Of a stretch of 64,000 bases of DNA, positions 55,443 to 62,816 are shown one piece after another. A program made the translations under genes and the position numbers. This stretch comes from Porites lobata (lineage: Eukaryota; Cnidaria; Anthozoa; Scleractinia; Poritidae): the NCBI GenBank assembly GCA_942486035.1, contig CALNXK010000180.1, forward strand, positions 725,001 to 789,000, in the 5' to 3' direction. Position 1 is the first letter of the stretch, and every line of letters starts with the position of its first letter. The notes beneath the pieces were generated by a model that was given only the letters and a program-made list of their open reading frames with translations, had not been told where the DNA came from and made no database searches.

Positions 55443-56530
55443 TTGACTAACAAGCACAATTTTATTTCACTCGGTCATTCTACGGAACTGCTGGGGATTC
55501 TTTTCACTCGCTACTTGTACAAAGCTATCGACGTGAAAAAAGGTAACAGCCGTCTTAATACTGGATTTAAGCGAGGATTTGATAGCACTGACCACCAGAA
55601 ACTGCTAGTGAAATTACAAAATCTCAGTGTCTCTAAATTGCCTTTTCCCTGGTCCCAAAGCTATCTGACTGACAAAAACAACGCGTCCGAATCAACAGCT
55701 TACTCTTCACTCGATCAAGCATGGAGGTCCACATGGCTCTATCCTAGTGACCCTTGTGTTCAACCTCTTCAAGTGTTGACATAAAAGACCTTCTATCAGT
55801 TTGTAACACTTTCACTGTTTTAGATGACTCTAAGCATTATGCAGTTAACTTTAAAATAAGGATGTTAATGTAGGGCTTGAATAACAACGACTGGATTTAA
55901 GTCGCTTTTCATCCTCTTGTTGTTTGTGAAAATAATTTTCTCATAAACCTTCAAAAGACCAATACTGTCCGTTTGGCTCTTACAAGGTGCTGGAGCAATT
56001 GGCCATACCATCCATAATTAATGTTCCTAGCAATTGCCCGTTGTTGACTCTGTCAAGGACCTTGAAGGCTTCTTTATTGTTCGTCTGTGTGGTCAGGCAC
56101 TAGCAAATTGAACATTGCTACTGAAACTTCAGATAGTTCAGAACTTTGCCGTTAGACTGTTAGGGAAGAGAAAATACGGTCACATAACGCCAACACTCAA
56201 AGAGTTTAAGTTTCTTCCAGTACTTGAGTCTTTCGGGCTTAGGAGACGCTGCTCACATGTTCAAGTGTATGCAATCAGGCACCAACTTACTTAGCAAACA
56301 TGTTTAAAAAGAGATCTGAAAGTCAAAAGTACACTAACATCAATCTTACTCTCCCCTTGTGCAGCATTAGCACATTTAGTACCAGTTATCCCCAATTCGT
56401 CACGCGTAGACACATTTGAACATAGTTTGAGAAATTATTTTCACGCAAGTTTTCTTAGTAATGAGGTACCGTAGACTTTCGAACGGTAGCCGGCCCCCGT
56501 TACTTTGAGTGTTGTGGCATTTCTAAGACT
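55443..56530 (+). pseudogene. LINE relic, longer version in block B
   Basis: The RT middle region (FDSTDHQKLL at about 55577) decays into stops after about 55780. Further along the same strand the RT C-terminal region can be read in pieces (GHITPTLKEF near 56175, NSSRVDTF near 56395, then NYFHASFLSNE near 56430). This joins the relic at 29031 with the type of relic at 3868. The continuous reading across 56212 shows that A deleted the sequence B keeps here. Confidence 0.55.
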
Positions 56531-56784
56531 CTGTTTTTCTCCGAAGCGAACGGCTTGGAAACTAAAATTTGATAGCATTTTGTTTTGAATGAGGGTATGG
56601 GCATGATTTTCAATTGAACAGGCCTAGCGAGCGTAAAAATTGCATTCAGTCTGAGGATTAATGAGACAGACGCAATTTTATATATTTAGGCATGACAAAA
56701 TTAAAGGGACCATTGGTACTTAGAAATAACATCTCATAGGCATGGAAAAAATGAGTTCATACCCTCGCCGCCCAAAACTGACCA

Positions 56785-56937
56785 ACAATCTTGGACAAAA
56801 TAAATGGAAAACCTAGACCCCCCCCTCCCCCCCAAATCAAGGATGGGAAAATGGCGCGTTTTTGCCCTTCGCGCGCCTTCACCCTTGATTTGGGGGGATG
56901 GGGATTTGCTGTTCCATTTTATTTTGTCCAAGATTGT
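56785..56937. mobile_element. 153-bp palindromic MITE
   Basis: ACAATCTTGGACAAAATAAA on the left is mirrored by TTTATTTTGTCCAAGATTGT-like sequence on the right. C-rich and G-rich inner arms also pair (CCCCCAAATCAAGG and CCTTGATTTGGGGGG). Lies in the part missing from block A. Confidence 0.75.
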
Positions 56938-57000
56938 AGCTAACCTTTCGTCCCAGATCTCTCGCCGGGCTGATGTTTCATTCCCAGTTTTTGCTCGTCC

Positions 57001-57076
57001 GGCATGCCGATCGTGAAACCATTTGGGTTTGGCATGCCCGGCATGCCGGGCATGAAATTGGCATGCCCAGCATGAC
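57001..57076. repeat. GCATGCC-rich short repeat
   Basis: Six or so overlapping GGCATGCC/GCATGCCCGG words in about 75 bp, each self-complementary. Simple local amplification is likely. Confidence 0.6.
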
Positions 57077-57500
57077 TGATTTTGATGTCCGCTCCAGCAT
57101 CATATCATAACATTCACCGGAAGCATATAACCCATGTTTCTGCATTCCCATAATCGCCAAATATATCTCAGGGGAGCTTGAAGTTACGGGTTTCATTCCT
57201 GGCAATAAATGCAGATTTCAACCAAAAAAAGTTATATTTGTCATAATGTATGTCACGGGATCGACTGGCAAAACTGAAGAGAGATCTAAGTTCTTGACCA
57301 CGCTGGATTTATTTAAAAAGCACAACATAACAACTGCATTCATGAAAAAAAAATGGAATACTTCACTTGTATTCAAAGATCAATTAATGCTTATATGCAT
57401 CCTTTCGTTGTTTTAAAATTGTGTCCTCTAAAGTGAAAAGGGTAGGTCAGGTTCTTTTCCAATTTAATGACCTGCTCTTACAGTTATTGAAAATAATATA

Positions 57501-57775
57501 AATCAGTAGTAATAGGGGCTACACTAGGTAGTAACCAATCAGAGCGCAGCAACTTTTGTCTCGACCAATCAGATTCGAGTATTTCGCCCATGTGACTTAT
57601 TGACGTCACAAATGCCCATATTTGGGCATGGTTGTTCACGTGACCCCATAGAATAAAGAACACACGCACACAAGAGTTGAATCTGCATTCTTGGCATAGT
57701 TTTAATGACCGCGTAGAGCCTGGTTACAAGCGGGACGTGTGTGACGCCCTAGTGACGTCACGCCCTTGATATTAA
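57501..57775. promoter_or_regulatory. Promoter-like flank right of block B
   Basis: Contains two CCAATCAGA words (57536, 57565), a TGACGTCA (57600), a CACGTGACC (57637), AATAAAG and, at 57732-57764, GGGACGTGTGTGAC plus GTCACGCCC. The word set mirrors 42701-42905. A regulatory role is inferred only. Confidence 0.4.
57732..57764 (+). repeat. Conserved inverted-repeat motif GGGACGTGTGTGAC-n-GTCACGCCC, copy 1
   Basis: Copies: 57732-57764, 58049-58081 and, on the other strand, 42704-42736. The outer words are constant while the inner arm bases vary together in copies 1 and 2 (GTGACG/CGTCAC, then GTGACACC/GGTGTCAC), so pairing is kept. Could be a protein-binding palindrome or a hairpin. Confidence 0.6.
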
Positions 57776-58048
57776 TGAGTGAACAAAAGAAAGGGTGTTT
57801 GCCTCTTGGAAGAAAAAGTCATGAGTGTTGGATGAGGCCATGGAATGTAATGGTTGAAACCTAAGTATGACCATGGTTTGATCAAAGGAAAATGGAGTGC
57901 ATCCAAAGTGTCTGAAAAAACGAATTACAAGGAGGGGTGGTTAGATCCAAGAAGCAAACTGAATGAGATACAGTCGACCATTGGCACGCACGAGGCGGTG
58001 ATTTATGGACCAAAGATTGACTGAAAGAGAAAAAAGACTTGATTACAT

Positions 58049-58081
58049 GTGGGACGTGTGTGACACCCTGGTGGTGTCACG
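58049..58081 (+). repeat. Conserved inverted-repeat motif, copy 2
   Basis: GGGACGTGTGTGACACC, a 5-base centre, then GGTGTCACGCCC. Its arms pair perfectly although they differ from copy 1. Followed by CTTGA as in the other copies. Confidence 0.6.
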
Positions 58082-58155
58082 CCCTTGAAATGTTTGTTTA
58101 CAGTAATATTCTATTAAAATCCAGTCTTGATTAAAGTCAAAATGGTCTAGAATCC

Positions 58156-58245
58156 ATTGGCATTCTAATAAAAAATCAACGTCTTAGTTTGAGCGTCTAG
58201 GAACCAATGACATACTAATAAAAAAAATCAACGTTTTAGTTTGAA
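58156..58245. repeat. About 45-bp direct repeat
   Basis: Two units of the type ATTGGCATTCTAATAAAAAA-TCAACGTYTTAGTTTGA, starting near 58157 and 58204. Confidence 0.65.
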
Positions 58246-59439
58246 CAAATGGAGAAAACTGGACCATCCTTGATGATTGACAATGCAAAGTTTTTGAGGG
58301 ATGGGCCAGCTTCGAAAAATCATGATATCTTGAATAATCCAATGGGAATCTGATGAAAAATTGTAAGAATGAACATCCAGCAGGGGTGGCGCCACCATGC
58401 AGACCTCCCCCTGCCGGGTGTTCAGAAATCCCAGGCCGTGCTTTCTAAGATATGGCAACCCCAACAAGGTTCATGGAGGACGAATACGTGCCGTGAATAC
58501 GTCCAACAACGTCTACAAACAAAATATAATTGGTTCATGGGATGATTGAAGGTGGATCTTGTGTGATTCTCTATCACCTGGGTAGTGGCTGAAAAAGGCA
58601 AGGGATATAAATAGCTCGTATGACAAAACGAGTATCTGAAAAGAAAAAACAGGTTTTTTTTTCAATCACGGGGTGGATAGCCCATGCCTTGCAACATCTC
58701 ACACCAATAACAAGGCACATGTAAATCTTGCACGCGACGAAAATTCAAAAAACAACGACAACAGAGTAATTTGATGGGTCTTGGATACGGTGGAAGAGGG
58801 ACCCCTGGTCCAATGTACCACTGCGCGACAGAACCACAAAAACACCAGGCCGCGGAAGTACCATGAACCCTGTGGGTGCTGAGAATGGCATGCGAATCTA
58901 CGAAAAAATTAATAAAAATGCTCTGTCTTCATGAGTAAGAAAGCCACGCGGTCTCGGAACCAACGACTGTTCTTGATGTGCCTATGCAAATCTAAAAAGC
59001 AGTGCCATTGCAGAATTGAGTGAATTGTTGAACACTATGAATATGGTAATGGTGTTGCAAGGAAAGGATCCACCCCCATTCTTCTATGACGGAAATCACA
59101 TCTGAAAACCATAAAGGCCAATCACAGAAATCACATCTGAAACATGTTATGAAGACTGATTACACATTGGACAGTGCTATAATGACATCTTAAATTGAAC
59201 GGGATGTATCCATCCCCCATACTCTGTTAACGTGACTAAACGTTTCATGAAGTTGGATTATGCATTGGACAGTGCTATACTGACATCGTGATTGAACGGG
59301 ACGTACCCAGTCTCCATAGTGTTTCAACGTGTAATGAAAGCCTACAAAGAGGTGGAAAGGGGACGAATCAGGATGCGAAAAAAGTGGGAGTGCAAACTCG
59401 GAATCCATTGCAAATGATGACGTAAGAGGCAATGCGTGC
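58228..59439 (-). CDS. Candidate array of alternative terminal exons (eight segments)
   Basis: On the minus strand eight segments each begin after a pyrimidine-rich AG acceptor, need one upstream base to complete the first codon, and stay open to a stop: 59439-59342 (31 aa), 59341-59190 (49), 59136-59096 (12), 59101-58992 (35), 58991-58909 (26), 58897-58662 (77), 58635-58578 joined by a 65-nt intron to 58512-58422 (48), and 58349-58228 (39). The phase equals that of the exon 1 donor at 59987 in the gene just upstream. The segments at 58897 and 58635 end in C-x2-C motifs like those of the two neighbouring two-exon genes. Several stops directly precede the next acceptor. It may be real alternative 3' exons, decayed paralogs, or partly chance. 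No transcript evidence. Confidence 0.35.
59155..59340. repeat. About 95-bp imperfect direct repeat
   Basis: TTGGACAGTGCTATAMTGACATC occurs near 59167 and 59263. Both copies go on to TTGAACGGGA-GTA and a CCATA-T-TTAACGTG stretch. Lies inside the exon-like array. Confidence 0.7.
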
Positions 59440-59462
59440 CTGAAAAAATAGTTAATATTAAA

Positions 59463-60209
59463 TTAATCATCTAAAAAACCCAGGGCAGCCAAATCGGGTT
59501 CACCGATATCACCCTGTGCCCGTAACAATGAATTGATTCTAAAGGTCATCCGCAAAGGCCAGTCGTCCCAGTCCCGTTCGTTGGGGTCCCCACTCTGTAC
59601 ATACTCCACAATTTCATCTTCAGTGAGGGACCCCACCCTGAGGCCTGCAATCAAGTCATCCAAGCGAAACCCATCCATCATCCGCTCGCAATGGTTACAC
59701 ACTCCGCCATGGGTGGGATGGGCGACCCACTGATAGATGTGACAAACGGGCTGGTTTTCTATATACTCCCAAGAATCTAACAAAAAAATTAACAGGAACA
59801 GGTTGGAACCCAAAACCGCGCAGCCCAATTGAGTCTGGCGCGTCGAGGGCAAAGACAAAGGTGGACAGGCCACAGCACAGTACGTAGAAACTCGAACCCC
59901 TTGAATACGGCTATGAAAAAAATCAACAAAAGGTATAAGGAAAAGGGACCCACACCCCCAAAAAAAGGAAAAGTGATGACACTCACCAGCCATACGGCGT
60001 CGATGCACCTCGTGATCTAATTTCCGGGCGATCGGGTGGTCCCACGGGAACGTTTTGGCCCAATTCCGCAACTCTTCGTGGGTGCACCGTCTGAATAGGG
60101 CGCGGAACAACTCATGGCCCATGGGCAAGTGGTGCAGAATCTTCAACATGTCGATGAGTACCGCAATGGGCACGGAGAACAAAACTAGCGACTGGAGCGA
60201 ACTCACCAT
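59463..60209 (-). CDS. Two-exon small protein with C-terminal Cys/His motif
   Basis: Exon 1 60209-59987 (74 codons plus one base); intron 59986-59777 with donor G|GTGAGT and acceptor TTTTTTTGTTAG; exon 2 59776-59463. The spliced product is 178 aa. The intron is 210 nt with no in-frame stop, so retention would give 248 aa. The start is the ATG at 60209; the frame is open further upstream but that is promoter. Exon 1 has an F-box-like run (S-V-P-I-A-V-L-I-D-M-L-K-I-L) near residue 12. Exon 2 begins with C-x6-7-H then V-C-x2-C-x2-M-M, an apparent zinc motif shared with the next gene, and an acidic tail. It is divergent from 60479 across a shared promoter. I recognise no named family; function unknown. 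Confidence 0.65.
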   Translation of the reverse strand: MVSSLQSLVLFSVPIAVLIDMLKILHHLPMGHELFRALFRRCTHEELRNWAKTFPWDHPIARKLDHEVHRRRMAGECHHFSFFWGCGSLFLIPFVDFFHSRIQGVRVSTYCAVACPPLSLPSTRQTQLGCAVLGSNLFLLIFLLDSWEYIENQPVCHIYQWVAHPTHGGVCNHCERMMDGFRLDDLIAGLRVGSLTEDEIVEYVQSGDPNERDWDDWPLRMTFRINSLLRAQGDIGEPDLAALGFLDD

Positions 60210-60478
60210 CTTGAAACAGTGTGACGGATCAAACTGGAATGAGCTCACACGGAGCGCGCAACGGGATTTAGAGACTCCATGAGCGGCGCTGATTGGTGGA
60301 GAGATATCACGTGGGGGAGTTTGACCATGAGAGGAAACTCTAGGGGGTGCCCCCCATGGGTACAATTTTTTTGGGTGGGACCCCAAGTCCTGGCGCGAGT
60401 AGGTGATTGGTCCAAGAAACCCATGAATAAGGGAAACAGCGCAGAGAGACCTCATTCCATGCTTGATTCTGTCACATC
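60210..60478. promoter_or_regulatory. Bidirectional promoter 1
   Basis: The 269 bp between two divergent ATGs. Holds CGCTGATTGGTGGAGAG with a TCACGTG box (60288-60315) and GTGATTGGTCC (about 60402), i.e. CCAAT boxes in both senses. A weak TATA-like CTAAAT lies about 60 nt before the minus-strand ATG. Similar words stand in the promoter at 62587-62816. Confidence 0.55.
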
Positions 60479-61081
60479 ATGGACTGCCGAGGGTTAGTCG
60501 ACCCCAGGAATAAACCGTTTGGCCGCGTGTTGCCCCTGGAAATCCAGATTAAGATTATGTTTTGGGTGCACTGTTTCTACACGATGGACAAGAGAAAGAA
60601 GGTGGTGCGAGAAATCAAGGGATTGCCCTATTGCTCCCTGACAGGTTTTCCCAAAAACCTGGGCGAATACCAGTGGTGGAACCAAGTGGTGGTGCGAATC
60701 AATGCTCCCCGGACAAATGGCTGCCACCATTGCCATCGTTTACTGGATCACCGGTTGTCGGTGAGTGATTTTTTTTAAAATGTCCCATTCTTTTCTTGTG
60801 ACCTAGACACTGAAAATGGTTTTTTTCTATTTTTTTAGATTGGCATGATGGTAGAAATGTCGCGTCCCGAGCCGAACCTGGATCGACTGATGAACGAGGG
60901 GATTGCGTTTGTGATTGACCAGTTCCAGCATAGGTTCACGAACTGTTCTGCGGGTGAACGCCCTGTCATGATTGGCCAGAGAAAATCCTCTTACGACACG
61001 GTGGATAAAGTCATGAATAGATTGGATTTGATACACAAGGTCATGAAGGCCATGGACTTTATTGTATTAGATGTACGTTAA
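60479..61081 (+). CDS. Two-exon small protein with CxxC motif
   Basis: Exon 1 60479-60760 (94 codons); intron 60761-60838 (78 nt, donor TCG|GTGAGT, acceptor TTTTTTTAG); exon 2 60839-61081. The product is 174 aa; without splicing it stops five codons into the intron. LPLEIQIKIMFWVH at about residues 19-32 resembles an F-box first helix. C-H-H-C-H-R-L-L at 82-89 parallels V-C-x2-C-x2-M-M of the neighbouring gene. Exon 2 is helical (FVIDQFQ..., KVMNRLDLIHKVMKAM). The last codon is followed within 5 nt by ATTAAA, a poly(A) signal variant. A paralog relation to 59463-60209 is my inference from layout and motif; function unknown. Confidence 0.7.
60761..60838 (+). other. Spliceosomal intron, 78 nt
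   Basis: GTGAGT at the 5' end, TTTTTCTATTTTTTTAG at the 3' end. Its removal extends the frame by 80 codons to a natural stop. Confidence 0.75.
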
Positions 61082-61085
61082 GACA

Positions 61086-61129
61086 ATTAAAAACACGTGA
61101 TTTGTTCTAGAGCCATGTTTCTTTTTATT
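61086..61129. terminator. Convergent poly(A) signals
   Basis: ATTAAA at 61086-61091 serves the plus-strand gene ending at 61081. On the minus strand AATAAA (61129-61124) overlaps the stop codon (61127-61125) of the SLOG gene. Only 43 bp separate the two coding ends. Confidence 0.6.
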
Positions 61130-61673
61130 GACGTTTGAATAAAGCTTCCAGGGTGGGATAGAGGACGGGGTCTTCTTCTCGGGTGCCGACAATCGCCGTC
61201 TTGTCTTGGAGGGTGGGTAAAGCGATTTGGGTCTCGGTCATGCCGTCGCAGACTTGATACTCTTGGGTGTGGGGATTCCACCAATACCATTGTTCCTTGT
61301 CCACATCAAACACATAGAGGGGTTTGCCTAATTGCTGGGCCATGACCACACTCCATCCAGTACCCCCCAATAGATGCTTGCCGAGTTCGTCAAAATGGCC
61401 CAAGGCCAGGACGAGGGATGCCGGCTGAATCACATGATAATTGCGTTGAATATACTGGAGGCTGATGGGATGATGGATTTGTCGACCCAATCGAAACGCC
61501 ACTTGGGTGACCATCGAGGTAGCCGCCTCCAACTGGGACTGGGTCAAGGGCGTGAGGGACCTGGATCGAGGGTGACAGGGTGGGATCAAGACCACACACG
61601 TATGACCATACAAGTGACATAATCGCTCCACATGCGTGTCCACGCCTTTAGCACCGCCTGTGTAAATGAGCAT
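61125..61673 (-). CDS. SLOG/DprA-like nucleotide-binding protein
   Basis: 182 aa from ATG 61673. Rossmann-like SLOG features: strand-1 signature IYTGGAKGVD (residues 3-12; GGA-KG-D matches the TGGA-x-G-x-D of YspA/DprA-type SLOG proteins), RNY at 77-79, LALGHFDE at 89-96 and GGTGW at 103-107 before a helix rich in A and Q (MAQQLGKPLYVFD). Such domains bind nucleotides or nucleotide-derived ligands; some act in DNA uptake or stress signalling. The substrate here is unknown. The ATG follows a strong acceptor (TTTTTTTCACAG, AG at 61678-61677) by 3 nt and lies 29 nt after the stop of the upstream ORF. The mRNA therefore probably arises by splicing from the promoter at 62643. The open frame continues upstream but only through the acceptor. 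Confidence 0.75.
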   Translation of the reverse strand: MLIYTGGAKGVDTHVERLCHLYGHTCVVLIPPCHPRSRSLTPLTQSQLEAATSMVTQVAFRLGRQIHHPISLQYIQRNYHVIQPASLVLALGHFDELGKHLLGGTGWSVVMAQQLGKPLYVFDVDKEQWYWWNPHTQEYQVCDGMTETQIALPTLQDKTAIVGTREEDPVLYPTLEALFKRQ

Positions 61674-61676
61674 GGT

Positions 61677-62592
61677 CTGTGAAAAAAATGAAGAAAAAAA
61701 GTCAGCGCTTGTGAAGACGAGAGATAGGAGTCCAAGCCCACATGGTATGCGGTTCATCATCGGCGTACATCAGGGGTACATCCCATTCCCGGTGGGTCAC
61801 AGTTTGTTCAAAGACATGTAAGACGCTACGACAATCACTGCAATTATCCGGGATCCAATCCAGGCCTTGACCGTTAGCAAACGCTTTATCTTTTTCCTTG
61901 GTACAATGGTTGCATAACAAATAGTCTAATAATCGATCACACCGTTTTTGCCACAGCACGCGTTGGGCATTGACTTGCGAAAGGGTGGGTAGGACATTCG
62001 TCTGGCGACGGAGCCATCCACTCATTTGACAGACCCTCACATGAGCACAATGATCGTGCCAAACGCCGCTCCCACGTTCCCCATGAGAATGATCCATGCA
62101 CCAATTGTGACCATGATTGTTGTGAGCCATGACATTGGCCGTAGCAATAGGGAGATTGGCCAAGTCCCCACACCCCTGCCCTTCCAAGACCACGAGAGGG
62201 TGCGAATACCGGGGCTCTTGGAACAGGCGATACAGTCCGTTGAGCGTGTAGACCCCGATCCGATTCCGCTGAGGAGTGAGATGCTGTTGACACCAATCGG
62301 TGATATCGTCGTGGAGCTGATGGTAGGGATGAAAGTGTTGGCCGTTATGAACCGGCAAAAAGGGGTCAAAGGGCAATCCATGCACCGTCTGGGTTTGACG
62401 ATCGACACGCGTTTGGGCCTCCTTGGATAATTGATGGTACGACACGCCTGGGGGTAACAGGAATTTGATCAACCCATGATGATGTCCCGTCCAATCGCAA
62501 AAAGCCAGTTCTCGAATAATATACTCGTCTCGGGAAAGGGCAAACCCCTGACTGTACACCAAGAGACCCACTTGATGGAGCGCCATGCTTAC
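61677..62592 (-). other. Predicted 916-nt intron spanning a whole ORF
   Basis: Donor ACG|GTAAGC (exon ends at 62593) stands 6 nt before the ATG of the His/Cys-rich ORF. The acceptor CACAG|ACC with a long T-rich tract (61704-61677) stands 3 nt before the SLOG ATG. A CTGAC branch-like word overlaps the stop of the upstream ORF. Removing the segment would turn the SLOG ORF into the first ORF of the same transcript. Confidence 0.55.
61702..62586 (-). CDS. His/Cys-rich protein, unknown
   Basis: 294 aa from ATG 62586. N-terminal strand-rich start with SQGF at 12-15 and IRELAF at 24-29; HGLPFDPF at 69-76; VVLEGQGC at 132-139. A His/Cys cluster follows (H155, H158, H160, C163, H166, H168, H177, H179, C180, H182), then C225-x2-C228 and C249-x2-C252. 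The QGF...KE/RELAF, HGLPW-like and VLE-GCP-like spacing reminds me of an uncharacterised nuclease-like protein family common in invertebrate genomes and viruses. That is memory without a search. Likely a metal-binding nuclear protein. It shares a promoter with 62817 in divergent orientation and lies within the predicted intron of the SLOG transcript. Confidence 0.65.
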   Translation of the reverse strand: MALHQVGLLVYSQGFALSRDEYIIRELAFCDWTGHHHGLIKFLLPPGVSYHQLSKEAQTRVDRQTQTVHGLPFDPFLPVHNGQHFHPYHQLHDDITDWCQQHLTPQRNRIGVYTLNGLYRLFQEPRYSHPLVVLEGQGCGDLANLPIATANVMAHNNHGHNWCMDHSHGERGSGVWHDHCAHVRVCQMSGWLRRQTNVLPTLSQVNAQRVLWQKRCDRLLDYLLCNHCTKEKDKAFANGQGLDWIPDNCSDCRSVLHVFEQTVTHREWDVPLMYADDEPHTMWAWTPISRLHKR

Positions 62593-62816
62593 CGTTTCAA
62601 TTGGACTGCGATGAATGAGAGGGGTCTTGGACGCCTCGCTGGTTTTATAGTCACTGGGATGGTCGCTGATTGGTGGACCAACCGATCACACCACCCTCAC
62701 GAGATCCCAAGCAGAGGTCGGATTGGTGGAGACCCAGATCGTATGAGCATCACGAGATGCCAGAAGAGGGGCTATAAAAGGCGGGGCCAGATGCTCCCTT
62801 GAAGTCATTCGTCCAG
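62587..62816. promoter_or_regulatory. Bidirectional TATA promoter 2
   Basis: The 230 bp between divergent ATGs. TATAAAAG on the plus strand (62773-62780) lies 37 nt before the ATG at 62817; CTATAAAACC on the minus strand (62650-62641) lies about 57 nt before the ATG at 62586. CGCTGATTGGTGGACC at about 62664 and CGGATTGGTGGAGACC at about 62721 are CCAAT boxes related to promoter 1. Untranslated leaders must be very short. Confidence 0.75.

Larger units (their letters stand above)
42930..57500. repeat. Segmental duplication, block B
   Basis: Second copy of block A (see 1403-30740), beginning inside a receptor gene and ending at AATAATATAA, after which the compact virus-like region starts. Relative to A it lacks the 16-kb TTAA element, the MITE at 1978, the extra 178-bp unit and the LINE fragment. 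It has a deletion matching 3720-4000, gained the foldback element at 49851 and keeps 960 bp that A lost (56212-57168). Confidence 0.9.

Noticed and set aside
59463..60455. A single 330-aa frame through the whole stretch
   Set aside because: The upstream part lies in the shared promoter, and the middle contains a segment with good splice sites. The ATG at 60209 with a 210-nt intron explains the sequence better.
62026..62430. 134-aa open frame on the plus strand inside the His/Cys-rich gene
   Set aside because: Antisense to a better-supported ORF, without promoter, motif or splice logic.
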